Shown: positions 40,264 through 50,269 of the stretch, in pieces
How positions within the stretch are numbered: the stretch's first letter is position 1
Layout of the letters: every line of letters begins with the position of its first letter
Assembly (NCBI RefSeq): GCF_029193595.2
Contig: NZ_CP135052.1
Coordinates: forward strand, 4,092,001 to 4,156,000
DNA: 64,000 bases
Reading direction: 5' to 3'
Origin: Providencia hangzhouensis
Lineage (GTDB): Bacteria; Pseudomonadota; Gammaproteobacteria; Enterobacterales; Enterobacteriaceae
Position numbers and translations under genes: made by a program
The notes under the pieces: generated by a model
Told to the model about the DNA's origin: nothing
What the model saw: the letters and a program-made list of their open reading frames with translations, nothing else
Database searches by the model: none

Positions 40264-40983
40264 ATGAAATTATCAGCGGATGAAGCCCCGCAATATCTGC
40301 TTATCAAAGCCCAATTACAGGAAAAGATTCAAAATGGCTCGCTAAAATGTGGTGATAAACTCCCCTCGGAACGCGAACTTTGTGCCATTTTCAATACCAC
40401 TCGTGTCACTATTCGCGAAAGTTTAGCGCAGCTAGAATCCAGTGGGGCCATTTACCGTTCTGAGCGTCGTGGTTGGTTTGTCACACCTGAGCGCCTTTGG
40501 TTAGATCCAACCCAAAATACTAATTTCCATAAACTTTGCCTCGAACAAGGTCGCCAACCGAAGACAGTTTTACTGGATGGAAAAGTTATTACCGTTCCTC
40601 TCGAAGCTATGGAGCCGTTAAAACTTCAATCATTTGAACAAATTTATTTACTCACCCGCCTACGTTTTGCTGATGACAGGCCCGTTTGTTACTGTGAGAA
40701 CCATTGTTTACCAGCTCGCGTTCCTGAACTGCTACGCCACGACCTCAACGGCAGTTTAACGGAAGTGTACGAAGCTCATTTCAATTTAATCTATACCAGT
40801 ATGCATTTGTCTTTCTACCCAACGGCAATGCCTGCCCAAGCGGCACAAGCACTGGGGGTTACGGTTGGCCGTCCAGCCTTATTGTTGCAACGCTTAAACT
40901 ATGACCAACATGGGCGAATTTTAGATTATGATGTTGAATACTGGCGCCACGATAGCTTGCGCATCGAAGTCGATACTTTGTGA
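40264..40983 (+). CDS. phnR: GntR/UTRA-family regulator of phosphonate use
   Basis: The 239-residue protein has an N-terminal GntR winged helix ([23 protein letters not shown]) and a C-terminal UTRA ligand-binding domain ([18 protein letters not shown]). It is the usual PhnR of AEP gene clusters and likely senses 2-aminoethylphosphonate. AGGAAATAACC precedes the ATG. It lies between the divergent phnWX and the phnSTUV operon, both of which carry matching palindromes. Confidence 0.9.
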   Translation: MKLSADEAPQYLLIKAQLQEKIQNGSLKCGDKLPSERELCAIFNTTRVTIRESLAQLESSGAIYRSERRGWFVTPERLWLDPTQNTNFHKLCLEQGRQPKTVLLDGKVITVPLEAMEPLKLQSFEQIYLLTRLRFADDRPVCYCENHCLPARVPELLRHDLNGSLTEVYEAHFNLIYTSMHLSFYPTAMPAQAAQALGVTVGRPALLLQRLNYDQHGRILDYDVEYWRHDSLRIEVDTL

Positions 40984-41066
40984 TTATTTCTATTTATAGA
41001 AAATAATTTTATCTATTTAGCTGCATTTCATCTTTCTGTCATATAAACCCGTTAGCGTAAAAAACA

Positions 41067-41082
41067 TCTGGTATATACCAGA
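41067..41082 (+). promoter_or_regulatory. Putative PhnR operator upstream of phnS
   Basis: TCTGGTATATACCAGA is a perfect 16-bp palindrome 28 bases before the phnS start. Its core is shared with the phnW-side site, so both operons are probably controlled by PhnR. Confidence 0.75.
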
Positions 41083-41110
41083 ATACATTTTACCTTAACA
41101 GGAGATAACC

Positions 41111-42124
41111 ATGAAACGCACCTACTTAGCTGGTCTATTAATGGCAACCCTTTGCTCTACCTCTGTTTTTGCCGCTGATGTTGTGACTGTTTACTCCGCT
41201 GATGGCCTGCACGATGGCAACAACAGTTGGTATAAAAATCAGTTCGAGGCGTTTACCAAACAAACAGGCATTAAAGTACAATATGTCGAAAGTGGTTCAG
41301 GGGCGATAGTTGAAAGGCTCGCTAAAGAACGCACCAATCCACAAGCCGATGTGCTTATTACCGTTCCGCCTTTTATCCAACGTGCCGCAAAAAACCAGTT
41401 ATTAGCTGAATTTATGCCAGAAAATGCAGCAAATATTCCTAATTCAAATCACTTTTACACGCCGTTGGTCAATAATTACCTGACCTTTATCTATAACGCT
41501 AAGCTGCTTAAGTCTCCTCCTGAAAATTGGGACTCCCTACTCGATTCTCGCTTTAAAAATAAACTTCAATATTCAACACCGGGACAAGCTGGGGATGGTA
41601 CTGCAGTGATGTTACAAGTTTTCCACAGTTTTAATGGCAAAGACGCAGGGTTTGATTATCTCGGTAAGTTGCAGGCTAATAACGTTGGCCCATCCGCCTC
41701 GACAGGTAAGCTTACCGCCCTCGTGAATAAAGGGGAGCTCTATGTCGCTAATGGCGACTTACAAATGAATTTATCCCAAATGGTACGTAACCCTAATGTC
41801 CAAATTTTCTGGCCAAAAGATGCCAATGGGGAACGTAGTACACTGGTTTTACCTTATGTTGTCGGCTTAGTTAACAACGGCCCTGAAACCGAAAACGGTA
41901 AAAAACTCATTAATTTCCTGCTGGATAAACCATCACAAAGCCGTGTTAGTGAGCTTTCATGGGGTATGCCTGTTCGTTCAGATATCACACCATCTGATAA
42001 GCAATACCAGAGCGCTGTCCAAATGTTAGAAGGTGTGAAAACTTGGCAGCCTAATTGGGATGAAGTTGAAGTTTCCCTATCCGATGATATTTCCCGTTGG
42101 CAAAAAGTCACTGATGGTGAGTAA
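41111..42124 (+). CDS. phnS: 2-aminoethylphosphonate-binding periplasmic protein
   Basis: The 337-residue protein has a Sec signal ([21 protein letters not shown]) and the fold of a type II solute-binding protein: [14 protein letters not shown], then [16 protein letters not shown] and [18 protein letters not shown]. It delivers 2-aminoethylphosphonate to PhnTUV. The next gene starts within a few bases. Confidence 0.93.
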   Translation: MKRTYLAGLLMATLCSTSVFAADVVTVYSADGLHDGNNSWYKNQFEAFTKQTGIKVQYVESGSGAIVERLAKERTNPQADVLITVPPFIQRAAKNQLLAEFMPENAANIPNSNHFYTPLVNNYLTFIYNAKLLKSPPENWDSLLDSRFKNKLQYSTPGQAGDGTAVMLQVFHSFNGKDAGFDYLGKLQANNVGPSASTGKLTALVNKGELYVANGDLQMNLSQMVRNPNVQIFWPKDANGERSTLVLPYVVGLVNNGPETENGKKLINFLLDKPSQSRVSELSWGMPVRSDITPSDKQYQSAVQMLEGVKTWQPNWDEVEVSLSDDISRWQKVTDGE

Positions 42125-42130
42125 CTTGTG

Positions 42131-43240
42131 ATGTTGATGAAACGAAAAGCCACTACTGCAATGCAGCAAACCGAGCACTCTGGGATCACATTAGAGTCTT
42201 TACGTGTCTCATATCATAATAATGTCGTGCTAAAACCTTTAGATTTAACCATCGACTCTGGGGAAATATTGGTGTTGATTGGCCCGTCTGGTTCAGGAAA
42301 AACCACGGTATTGCGAGCCATTGCGGGGTTTGCTCAACCTGACAGCGGGCGCATCTTATTAGGTGATATGGATATCACCCACCTTCCCCCATACCAACGC
42401 GGACTCGGTATGGTTGTACAAAATTATGCGCTATTTCCCCATATGAAAGTGGAAGAGAATGTCGCATTTGGCTTACGAGCTCAGAAACAACCTAAAGCAC
42501 TCATTAACGAGCGAGTCATTGAAGCCCTTAAAATCGTCGGAATGACGGATTACGCAACCCGCTACCCTCACCAACTTTCAGGGGGGCAGCAACAGCGAGT
42601 TGCGATTGCTAGAGCGATAGCCGTAAGGCCTCGTGTTCTGTTACTCGACGAACCGCTTTCCGCACTAGATGCGCAAATTCGTCATAATATGGTTGAAGAA
42701 ATTGCCCGTTTACACCGCGAACTGCCCGATTTAACTATTCTTTATGTGACTCATGACCAAACTGAAGCTCTCGCACTTGGTGATAAAATTGGCATTATGA
42801 AAGATGGCTACTTAGTCGCACATGGTGAGAAAAATGCCTTATATCACCGCCCACCCAACCGTTTTGCTGCTGAGTTTTTAGGCCGAGCCAATATTCTAGC
42901 CGCTACTGCGCTTGGTTTTTCAACAAGCCCTGGAAAAGTGAATGTCAGTTGTGGTGGAACATTGTTGGAGGCTCATACATTAGGCATGCGAGCAGGCACT
43001 CACAAATGGGTGTGTATCCGCCCACAGCACATCACGCTAGTACCAAATTCCAATGCCACCAATCAATTACAGGCCACATTGACGTCTATTCGCTGGCAGG
43101 GGGATTTAACGCATTTAATTTGTGATGTTGCTGGTGAAACCGTGAGTGTTGCCATCACCCATTTGGCCTCACCGCCTAAAATAGGCGACAAACTCACTTT
43201 ATGGTTTTCACCTGCGGATACCGTTTTAATTGAGGAATAA
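42131..43240 (+). CDS. phnT: AEP ABC transporter ATP-binding protein
   Basis: The 369-residue ATPase has Walker A GPSGSGKTT, the signature LSGGQQQRVAIARA, Walker B LLLDEPLSALD and the switch His region (VTHDQTEAL). A C-terminal TOBE-like domain is expected after residue 250. The start is ambiguous: GTG at 42,128 and ATGs at 42,131 and 42,137 are in frame; I take 42,131. It energises 2-aminoethylphosphonate import. Confidence 0.94.
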   Translation: MLMKRKATTAMQQTEHSGITLESLRVSYHNNVVLKPLDLTIDSGEILVLIGPSGSGKTTVLRAIAGFAQPDSGRILLGDMDITHLPPYQRGLGMVVQNYALFPHMKVEENVAFGLRAQKQPKALINERVIEALKIVGMTDYATRYPHQLSGGQQQRVAIARAIAVRPRVLLLDEPLSALDAQIRHNMVEEIARLHRELPDLTILYVTHDQTEALALGDKIGIMKDGYLVAHGEKNALYHRPPNRFAAEFLGRANILAATALGFSTSPGKVNVSCGGTLLEAHTLGMRAGTHKWVCIRPQHITLVPNSNATNQLQATLTSIRWQGDLTHLICDVAGETVSVAITHLASPPKIGDKLTLWFSPADTVLIEE

Positions 43241-43241
43241 C

Positions 43242-44102
43242 ATGTCACATATTAGCGTGCCAAAAGGTTCATCAATAACGATAAAGCCCATTTATTGGAT
43301 ATTGCCGCCACTACTGGTGTTAGTTACGTTGTTTTTTTATCCCTTATTGTTGATAGCCCAACAAGCACTACAAAATGAGGCGGGTAGATGGGGGTTGGAT
43401 GCATTTTGGCAACTTATTGAGTCAAAACGCTTTATTAATGGGTTATGGAATACACTCTACATTGCCATTTTGGCCACCTTAGGTTGCCTTGTGATAGGCA
43501 GTGTATTGTCACTGATCTTAGTGTTTATTCCTTTTCCGGGAAGCCGTTTTATCACGCAAGTGATTGATACTTTTATTGCTCTACCGACCTTTTTGATTAC
43601 CCTAGCTTTTACCTTCATTTATGGTTCTGCAGGGCTACTCAATGGCACCTTGATGGCATTGTTTGATTTAGAATTCCCCCCCGTTGAGTTTCTTTATTCT
43701 ATCCATGGGGTGATTTTGGCAGAAATTACCGTTTTTACCCCGTTAGTCATGCGTCCCCTTATGGCGGCACTGCGGCAAATCGACAAAAGCCAGTTAGAAG
43801 CGGCAAGTATTTTAGGCGCACACCCTGCACGGGTTATCGCGCAAGTTATTTTCCCTGCGGCGCTTCCCGCTTTATTAGCAGGGGGTAGCCTGTGCCTGCT
43901 GTTAACCACCAATGAATTTGGCATCGTACTGTTTATCGGGGCGAAAGGCGTCAATACCTTGCCGATGATGGTATACAGCAAGGCAATATTAGAGTCAGAT
44001 TATACCGTGGCATGCATGATTGCCTTAATTAACATCTTGCTTTCACTCGGGTTATTTTTCCTATACAGAATGGCGACCACTCGCCTTGGGGTAAGGAATT
44101 AA
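43242..44102 (+). CDS. phnU: AEP ABC transporter permease
   Basis: The 286-residue inner-membrane permease begins MSHISVPKGSS and has six hydrophobic segments, with the coupling EAA-loop-type motif in EAASILGAHPARVI. GAGGAA lies just upstream of the ATG at 43,242, with one base between the phnT stop and this start. It is a subunit of the 2-aminoethylphosphonate importer. Confidence 0.93.
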   Translation: MSHISVPKGSSITIKPIYWILPPLLVLVTLFFYPLLLIAQQALQNEAGRWGLDAFWQLIESKRFINGLWNTLYIAILATLGCLVIGSVLSLILVFIPFPGSRFITQVIDTFIALPTFLITLAFTFIYGSAGLLNGTLMALFDLEFPPVEFLYSIHGVILAEITVFTPLVMRPLMAALRQIDKSQLEAASILGAHPARVIAQVIFPAALPALLAGGSLCLLLTTNEFGIVLFIGAKGVNTLPMMVYSKAILESDYTVACMIALINILLSLGLFFLYRMATTRLGVRN

Positions 44103-44104
44103 TT

Positions 44105-44902
44105 ATGTTGATTTGGTCTAAAAAAGGACGAGCCACTGCCACTATCATTGCCATCAGCTTATTTGGTTTATTGTTTTTACTGCCTTTAGTAATGATTTTA
44201 ATGTCGAGTTTCAGCCGCCAATGGAATGGCATTTTACCTTCAGGCTTTACTTTTGAACATTTTGTGAATGCGTTTAGTGGGCCAGCTTGGGATGCCATTT
44301 TATCCAGCCTAGTGGTTGGTTTTAGTGCCAGTCTATTTGCGCTGTTTTGTGGGCTTTGGGCTGCGTTAGCACTAAGAAGACACAGTGGGAAAATACAAAA
44401 GTGGCTGAGTATTGCATTTTATCTCCCCAGCGCTATTCCTTCTGTGTCTATTGGGCTTGGGATCCTTGTAGCATTCAGCCAAGGCTATTTACAGATGAAC
44501 GGCACTTTTTGGATTGTATTTAGTGCTCATTTTGTGTTGATTTCTGCTTTTACGTTTAGCAATGTTTCCACTGGGTTAACCCGTATTTCTCCCGATATTG
44601 AAAATGTGGCTTTTAGCTTAGGCGCTTCTCCTTGGTATCGTTTATGCCATGTCACCCTACCACTATTGATGCCATGGATGATTTCAGCATTAGCATTAAG
44701 CCTATCACTGTCCTTAGGGGAACTTGGTGCCACAATGATGTTATATCCCCCCGGCTGGGCGACATTACCTGTTTCCATTTTCAGTTTAACCGATAGAGGC
44801 AATATTGCTGATGGTTCGGCACTAACGATTGTATTAGTTTCGATTACATTATTACTAATGATGAAATTAGAGAAAGTAGCAAAAAGGCTTGGGCAAAAAT
44901 AA
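44105..44902 (+). CDS. phnV: AEP ABC transporter permease
   Basis: The 265-residue inner-membrane permease has six predicted membrane segments and an EAA-type loop (FSLGASPWYRLCHVTLPLL). It starts two bases after phnU, so translation is coupled. A hairpin follows the stop. Confidence 0.92.
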   Translation: MLIWSKKGRATATIIAISLFGLLFLLPLVMILMSSFSRQWNGILPSGFTFEHFVNAFSGPAWDAILSSLVVGFSASLFALFCGLWAALALRRHSGKIQKWLSIAFYLPSAIPSVSIGLGILVAFSQGYLQMNGTFWIVFSAHFVLISAFTFSNVSTGLTRISPDIENVAFSLGASPWYRLCHVTLPLLMPWMISALALSLSLSLGELGATMMLYPPGWATLPVSIFSLTDRGNIADGSALTIVLVSITLLLMMKLEKVAKRLGQK

Positions 44903-44911
44903 AAGTTATCA

Positions 44912-44954
44912 CGCTAAATAGCCAAGTAACCTCTACCTACTGGGCTATTTAGCG
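44912..44954 (+). terminator. Hairpin after phnV
   Basis: CGCTAAATAGCC and GGCTATTTAGCG form a perfect 12-bp stem with a 19-base loop at the end of the phnSTUV operon. The T-run is weak, so efficiency is uncertain. Confidence 0.65.
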
Positions 44955-44963
44955 GCCTGTATA

Positions 44964-45320
44964 CTATTCCCACATATACTTATCTTTTTTTGTCCAGCCT
45001 TTGGATACCATACATTCCAAGTAATAATTATTACGGGTATCTTCATTGACATCAATCACATAGCTTTCCATAACTGGTGTTTGTTCTTTATAAGTTTTGT
45101 CTTTTCCACAATCATCATCTTTTTTGCATTTTTTTTCGACATAAGACATAACAGAGCGCTGCGCAACTTCATTTTTGATTGGGTACAAATGAAGGGCTTC
45201 GGGTTTACAAACTGCATTCGCCTCAGCTTGAGTGAATTTTGAGCCACCGGAAACAGGTACCCAAACAGATGAACAGCCAGAAAGAAGGAATGCCAATAGA
45301 ATAAAAAGTCGTGATTTCAT
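44964..45320 (-). CDS. Putative small lipoprotein
   Basis: The 118-residue protein has a lipoprotein signal (MKSRLFILLAFLLSGC, lipobox LLSGC) and four more cysteines that could make disulphides in the envelope. The start three codons upstream is possible; the chosen ATG gives a normal signal length. It is convergent with phnV and divergent from pyrL. I recognise no family. Confidence 0.65.
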   Translation of the reverse strand: MKSRLFILLAFLLSGCSSVWVPVSGGSKFTQAEANAVCKPEALHLYPIKNEVAQRSVMSYVEKKCKKDDDCGKDKTYKEQTPVMESYVIDVNEDTRNNYYLECMVSKGWTKKDKYMWE

Positions 45321-45596
45321 AATGATCATATTTAATTAAAAAGAAAAAATATCTTACTCGTACATAAAATGTGTGTAAATAAATGTACTGTATATTCAAT
45401 CATGTGATTTAATTTTGGTTTAAAAAACACCAATGCTCAGCACATTCCCTATTGAGAGATACTATTTCTCCCATTTTTCAGTTAGTTCAAATATTCACCA
45501 AAACGCAAAAATAAAAAAAATGTATTTTTCTTTATGCAAACGCTTGCGTCATGGAATGAGATGCGTATAATGCGCCACAATTTGCCGGGAGAAACC

Positions 45597-45707
45597 ATGA
45601 ACGCTGCTGCTCTATTTTTTACAGAGAACACCTCCACTGCACTGCCTTCTGGCGGTCTGGACAGCCTGTTTTTCCCCTTCTTATTTACAGAAAAGCCCCT
45701 CAATTGA
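45597..45707 (+). CDS. pyrL: pyrBI leader peptide
   Basis: The 36-residue leader peptide begins MNAAALFFTENTST and has several Phe codons, with U-rich stretches in the RNA (LFFPFLF). In E. coli, UTP level controls RNA polymerase pausing in this leader; coupled translation prevents terminator formation when UTP is low. The stop codon lies inside the attenuator stem, the hallmark of pyrL. GGGAG is just upstream of the ATG. Confidence 0.92.
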   Translation: MNAAALFFTENTSTALPSGGLDSLFFPFLFTEKPLN

Positions 45708-45720
45708 GGGGCTTTTTTTT
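45694..45720 (+). terminator. pyrBI attenuator
   Basis: AGCCCCTC and GAGGGGCT form an 8-bp GC-rich stem with a 4-base loop and an eight-T run 44 bases before the pyrB start. It is the UTP-sensitive attenuator of pyrBI. Confidence 0.92.
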
Positions 45721-45763
45721 GGCCTATAGACCTAACATGTCTTGCTGACACAGGAGAACAACA

Positions 45764-46699
45764 ATGCCGAACCCTTTATACCACCGCGATATCATCTCGA
45801 TTAATGATTTAGACCGTTCAGACCTTGAATTAGTGCTTAATGTTGCGGCTTCATTAAAAAAACAGCCGCAACCTGAGTTTCTAAAACATAAAGTCATCGC
45901 AAGTTGTTTCTTTGAGGCCTCTACACGCACACGCTTGTCATTTGAAACGGCTATCCATCGTTTAGGCGCTTCCGTTGTTGGTTTCTCTGATAGCACCAAC
46001 ACATCCCTCGGTAAAAAAGGGGAAACATTGGCCGATACCATTTCTGTCATCAGCCAATATGTCGATGCTATTGTCATGCGCCATCCGCAAGAAGGTGCCG
46101 CTCGCCTTGCAAGCCAGTTTGCAGGCCACATTCCTGTCATTAATGCAGGCGATGGTTCAAACCAACATCCCACACAAACATTACTCGACTTGTTTACTAT
46201 CCAAGAGACCCAAGGCCGTTTAGAAAACCTACAAATTGCCATGGTCGGTGACCTAAAATATGGCAGAACCGTGCATTCCTTAACCCAAGCACTGTCTAAA
46301 TTTGAAGGCAATCACTTCTACTTTATTGCCCCTGAAGCGCTTTCAATGCCAAACCATATTCTGCACATTTTAGAAGAAAAAGGCGCAACCTACAGCCTGC
46401 ATAATAATATTGATGAAGTGATGCCAGAACTCGACATTCTGTATATGACCCGTGTACAAAAAGAGCGCCTCGACCCCTCTGAATACGCGAATGTGAAAGC
46501 ACAATTTATTTTAAGTGCGGCTGACCTGCATTGTGCAAAACCGAATTTAAAAGTCTTACACCCACTACCACGGGTTGATGAAATCGCAGTTGATGTGGAT
46601 AGCACACCTTATGCTTACTATTTCCAACAAGCAGGAAATGGGATTTATGCAAGGCAGGCATTGTTATCTCTAGTTTTAAATAAAGAATTAGCTATCTGA
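45764..46699 (+). CDS. pyrB: Aspartate carbamoyltransferase catalytic chain
   Basis: The 311-residue catalytic chain makes carbamoyl aspartate, the first committed step of pyrimidine synthesis. STRTR (in [13 protein letters not shown]), HPTQTLLDL and [10 protein letters not shown] motifs are visible. It is controlled by the attenuator upstream and by UTP/CTP through PyrI, which starts 12 bases after it. Confidence 0.97.
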   Translation: MPNPLYHRDIISINDLDRSDLELVLNVAASLKKQPQPEFLKHKVIASCFFEASTRTRLSFETAIHRLGASVVGFSDSTNTSLGKKGETLADTISVISQYVDAIVMRHPQEGAARLASQFAGHIPVINAGDGSNQHPTQTLLDLFTIQETQGRLENLQIAMVGDLKYGRTVHSLTQALSKFEGNHFYFIAPEALSMPNHILHILEEKGATYSLHNNIDEVMPELDILYMTRVQKERLDPSEYANVKAQFILSAADLHCAKPNLKVLHPLPRVDEIAVDVDSTPYAYYFQQAGNGIYARQALLSLVLNKELAI

Positions 46700-46711
46700 G
46701 GAGGACATACC

Positions 46712-47176
46712 ATGACACAAGATCATAAATTACAAGTTGAAGCAATCAGCCACGGTACCGTTATTGACCACATTCCTGCTCAAATTGGTTTCAAATTACT
46801 AAAATTGTTTAAACTAACAAAAACAGATGAACGCATCACAATTGGTTTAAATTTGCCATCAAGCAATCTAGGTAAAAAAGACATTATCAAAATCGAAAAT
46901 ACCTTTTTAACCCCAGAGCAAGCTAACCAATTAGCCATGTATGCCCCTGAAGCCACCGTTAACCGTATTGAAGATTACCAAGTGGTAGAAAAGCTTGAAC
47001 TCACGCTGCCTCACTATATCGACAATGTGTTAATTTGCCCAAACAGCAACTGCATTAGCCATAATGAGCCAGTATCGAGCAGTTTCCGCGTGAAAAAAAT
47101 CGGCAAAGAAGTCGCACTGACGTGTAAATTCTGCGAAAAAGAGTTCGATAGAGACGCTGTGATCAATAACCAATAG
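46712..47176 (+). CDS. pyrI: Aspartate carbamoyltransferase regulatory chain
   Basis: The 154-residue regulatory chain binds CTP/UTP or ATP and a zinc ion. The zinc site is visible as CPNSNC and CKFCE (four Cys). The N-terminal allosteric domain contains [15 protein letters not shown]. It pairs with PyrB to form the dodecamer. Confidence 0.97.
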   Translation: MTQDHKLQVEAISHGTVIDHIPAQIGFKLLKLFKLTKTDERITIGLNLPSSNLGKKDIIKIENTFLTPEQANQLAMYAPEATVNRIEDYQVVEKLELTLPHYIDNVLICPNSNCISHNEPVSSSFRVKKIGKEVALTCKFCEKEFDRDAVINNQ

Positions 47177-47338
47177 GTTGTTTTTGCGTAGACTGCGGTG
47201 TTGTGTAGGTGCAATCCATGTTTATAATGGTGCCTAACACCCCATAAAGTTATACTCAAAGTCACACCAAGCCACAAACACCGCTGTGGCTTGCCATATG
47301 ACGAGTATTTTCTCTTTACGTGATGAAACGGAGTAGTT

Positions 47339-47725
47339 ATGTCATACGAAATCAATACAGAAAACGCACCAGCAGCGATCGGTCCTTACGTTCAAGGCGT
47401 AGATTTGGGTAGTATGGTTATCACATCAGGGCAAATCCCTGTTGACCCTAAAACGGGTGAAGTGCCTGAAGATATCGCAGCACAAACTCGCCAATCACTG
47501 GCTAACGTAAAAGCAATTTTAGAAAAAGCTGGCTTAAGTGCGGCTAATATCGTGAAAACAACGGTATTTGTAAAAGATTTAAATGACTTTGCGACAGTGA
47601 ATGCAACCTACGAAGAATTTTTCAAACAACATAATGCACCATTCCCAGCTCGCTCTTGCGTTGAAGTTGCTCGCCTGCCAAAAGACGTGAAAATTGAAAT
47701 CGAAGCAATCGCAGTACGTAAATAA
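47339..47725 (+). CDS. ridA: Enamine/imine deaminase RidA
   Basis: The 128-residue YjgF-family protein hydrolyses reactive 2-aminoacrylate and related enamines/imines made by threonine dehydratase and other PLP enzymes. Signature segments are TSGQIPVDPKTGE and RSCVEVARLPKDVKIEIEAIA, with the catalytic Arg near residue 105. GGAG is five bases upstream of the ATG. Position after pyrI matches E. coli. Confidence 0.96.
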   Translation: MSYEINTENAPAAIGPYVQGVDLGSMVITSGQIPVDPKTGEVPEDIAAQTRQSLANVKAILEKAGLSAANIVKTTVFVKDLNDFATVNATYEEFFKQHNAPFPARSCVEVARLPKDVKIEIEAIAVRK

Positions 47726-47742
47726 CGATTAATTCGAGCCAA

Positions 47743-47770
47743 ACACCCCATGCTTTGGGTGGGGTGTCTT
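47743..47770 (+). terminator. Intrinsic terminator after ridA
   Basis: ACACCCCA and TGGGGTGT form an 8-bp stem with a 9-base loop and a short T-run; it ends the ridA transcript. Confidence 0.8.
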
Positions 47771-47986
47771 TCATTACCGTCTACCCCCGATACAGAATAA
47801 ACTCCCCGCCACAATGGTCATTTTCATGGTTTACAAATAAAGAAAATCACATCTCTTTTTTTATTTAGCTCACTGAAATGAATACTGGCAACTGAAAAGA
47901 TTTATTTCCTCTGCGCTTTTGATCTTCATACAAATTATTTTTTTCTTTGTTTTAAATCAAATGTTGGCGATCTAAATAAAAGCAAA

Positions 47987-48035
47987 ATCCCACATATTGT
48001 GCTTTAATTACACCAACCAACACAACATATAGTAT
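47987..48035 (+). promoter_or_regulatory. Pair of NrdR-box-like sites upstream of nrdD
   Basis: Two 16-base sequences resemble the NrdR consensus ACACWATATATWGTGT: ATCCCACATATTGTGC (47,987) with 11 of 16 matches, and ACACAACATATAGTAT (48,020) with 14 of 16. They start 33 bases apart, close to three helical turns, the usual paired NrdR layout. NrdR would repress nrdDG when dATP is high. By-eye assignment. Confidence 0.6.
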
Positions 48036-48126
48036 TTATTCACATTTTATCCACAGATTAGTCCCCGTAGTAAACATGGCGAATAGCTGAGGTCGTATTG
48101 TGGATAACTTAACAAGGAGAATGCCC

Positions 48127-50265
48127 GTGGTAACGGTTGTTATAAAAAGAGATGGTTGTCAGGTCGGTTTTGACCTTCCACGAATTCAGGAAGCCGTTAA
48201 ACGTGCAGCGGCTGCTGTGAATGTTAAGGATGACGATTATTGTCTTCAGGTTGCTTCTGTTGTTACAGAGCAACTTTGCAGCCGTGACCGAGTGGATATC
48301 GCTGACATTCAAGATGCTGTCGAAAACCAATTGATGGCAGGGCCTTATAAAGACTTAGCCCGTGCTTATATTGAATATCGCCACGACAGAGACAGCGAAC
48401 GTGAAAAACGCAGCCAATTGACACATGACATTCGTGGGCTAATCGAACAAAGTAATGTCTCTTTACTCAATGAAAATGCCAATAAAGACAGTAAAGTGAT
48501 CCCGACACAACGCGATTTACTCGCTGGTATTGTCGCTAAACACTATGCAAAACAACATATTTTGCCGAGAGATGTCGTTATCGCACACGAACGTGGTGAA
48601 ATTCACTATCATGATCTCGACTATGCGCCGTTCTTCCCGATGTTTAACTGTATGTTAATTGACCTTGAAGGCATGTTAACTAACGGGTTTAAAATGGGAA
48701 ATGCAGAAATAGAGCCACCAAAGTCTATTTCAACCGCAACAGCTGTTACAGCACAAATTATTGCACAGGTTGCGAGCCATATTTATGGGGGCACAACCAT
48801 TAACCGTATTGACGAAATTTTAGCGCCATATGTCGCTATCAGCTACGAAAAGCACCTAAAAGTCGCCAAAGAATGGGGAATAGCAGACGCAGAAGGTTAT
48901 GCACACAGCCGCACCGATAAAGAGTGTTACGACGCCTTTCAATCCTTAGAGTATGAAGTCAATACGCTTCACACCGCAAATGGCCAAACCCCGTTTGTCA
49001 CCTTTGGTTTTGGTCTCGGAACCTCTAAAGAAGCACGATTAATTCAACAGTCTATTCTGAAAAACCGCATTGCGGGACTTGGTAAAAACCGTAAAACGGC
49101 CGTTTTCCCTAAGCTCGTATTTGCAATTAAAGATGGCCTAAACCATAAACTGGGTGACCCTAATTACGACATCAAACAACTCGCTTTAGAGTGTGCCAGT
49201 AAGCGCATGTACCCCGATATTCTTAACTACGACCGTGTCGTTGATGTTACTGGGTCATTTAAAACGCCAATGGGCTGCCGCAGTTTCCTTGGCACCTATG
49301 AAGAAAATGGGCAACAAATTCATGATGGCCGCAACAATTTAGGCGTTATCAGCCTCAATTTGCCTCGTATTGCTATCGAAGCACAGGGCAGTGAAGATGC
49401 GTTTTGGGCATTACTGGATGAACGTTTAGCTATTGCCAAAAAAGCCTTAATGACTCGCATTGCCCGTTTAGAAACCGTAAAAGCACGTGTTGCGCCAATT
49501 TTATATATGGAAGGCGCTTGTGGAGTTCGCTTAAAAGCGGATGATAACGTCGCTGAGATATTCAAAAATGGTCGTGCATCTATTTCTTTAGGTTACATTG
49601 GGTTGCATGAAACCATCAATGCACTTTTTGGCACACAAACTCATGTCTATGATAATGAAAAATTGCGCGAAAAAGCTGTCGAGATTGTCAGCCACTTACG
49701 TCAAGCCACTGATGAGTGGAAAGCCCAAACAGGCTATGGTTTCAGTTTATACAGCACACCAAGTGAAAATTTGTGTGACCGTTTTTGCCGTCTCGATACC
49801 GCTGAATTTGGTGTGATACAAGGTGTTACCGACAAAGGCTACTACACAAACAGCTTCCACTTAGATGTTGAAAAACAAGTGAATCCTTACGATAAAATTG
49901 ATTTTGAAGCGCCTTACCCTGCACTCGCGAATGGCGGTTTTATCTGTTATGGCGAATATCCAAACTTACAACATAATGTTAGAGCCTTAGAAGACGTGTG
50001 GGATTACAGCTATCAACATGTGCCTTATTATGGAACTAACACACCAATTGATGAGTGTTATGAATGCGGTTTTTCCGGTGAATTTTCCTGCACCAGCAAA
50101 GGTTTTACCTGCCCGGCTTGTGGTAATCATGATACTAACCGAGTTTCAGTTATCCGCCGTGTCTGTGGCTATTTAGGCAGCCCAGATGCAAGGCCATTTA
50201 ATGCAGGAAAACAAGAGGAAGTCAAACGCCGTATTAAGCATTTAGGTAACGGCCAAATAGGTTAA
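48127..50265 (+). CDS. nrdD: Anaerobic ribonucleoside-triphosphate reductase
   Basis: The 712-residue class III reductase makes deoxyribonucleotides without oxygen using a glycyl radical. The N-terminal ATP-cone (VVIKRDGCQVGFDLPRIQ), the zinc site CYECGF...CPACG near the C-terminus, and the glycyl-radical loop RRVCGYLGSP are visible. A longer frame begins at a GTG at 48,100, and an ATG at 48,121 directly follows AAGGAGA. I choose GTG at 48,127 because AAGGAG is seven bases before it and the length equals E. coli NrdD exactly. Confidence 0.95.
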   Translation: MVTVVIKRDGCQVGFDLPRIQEAVKRAAAAVNVKDDDYCLQVASVVTEQLCSRDRVDIADIQDAVENQLMAGPYKDLARAYIEYRHDRDSEREKRSQLTHDIRGLIEQSNVSLLNENANKDSKVIPTQRDLLAGIVAKHYAKQHILPRDVVIAHERGEIHYHDLDYAPFFPMFNCMLIDLEGMLTNGFKMGNAEIEPPKSISTATAVTAQIIAQVASHIYGGTTINRIDEILAPYVAISYEKHLKVAKEWGIADAEGYAHSRTDKECYDAFQSLEYEVNTLHTANGQTPFVTFGFGLGTSKEARLIQQSILKNRIAGLGKNRKTAVFPKLVFAIKDGLNHKLGDPNYDIKQLALECASKRMYPDILNYDRVVDVTGSFKTPMGCRSFLGTYEENGQQIHDGRNNLGVISLNLPRIAIEAQGSEDAFWALLDERLAIAKKALMTRIARLETVKARVAPILYMEGACGVRLKADDNVAEIFKNGRASISLGYIGLHETINALFGTQTHVYDNEKLREKAVEIVSHLRQATDEWKAQTGYGFSLYSTPSENLCDRFCRLDTAEFGVIQGVTDKGYYTNSFHLDVEKQVNPYDKIDFEAPYPALANGGFICYGEYPNLQHNVRALEDVWDYSYQHVPYYGTNTPIDECYECGFSGEFSCTSKGFTCPACGNHDTNRVSVIRRVCGYLGSPDARPFNAGKQEEVKRRIKHLGNGQIG

Positions 50266-50269
50266 TGCC

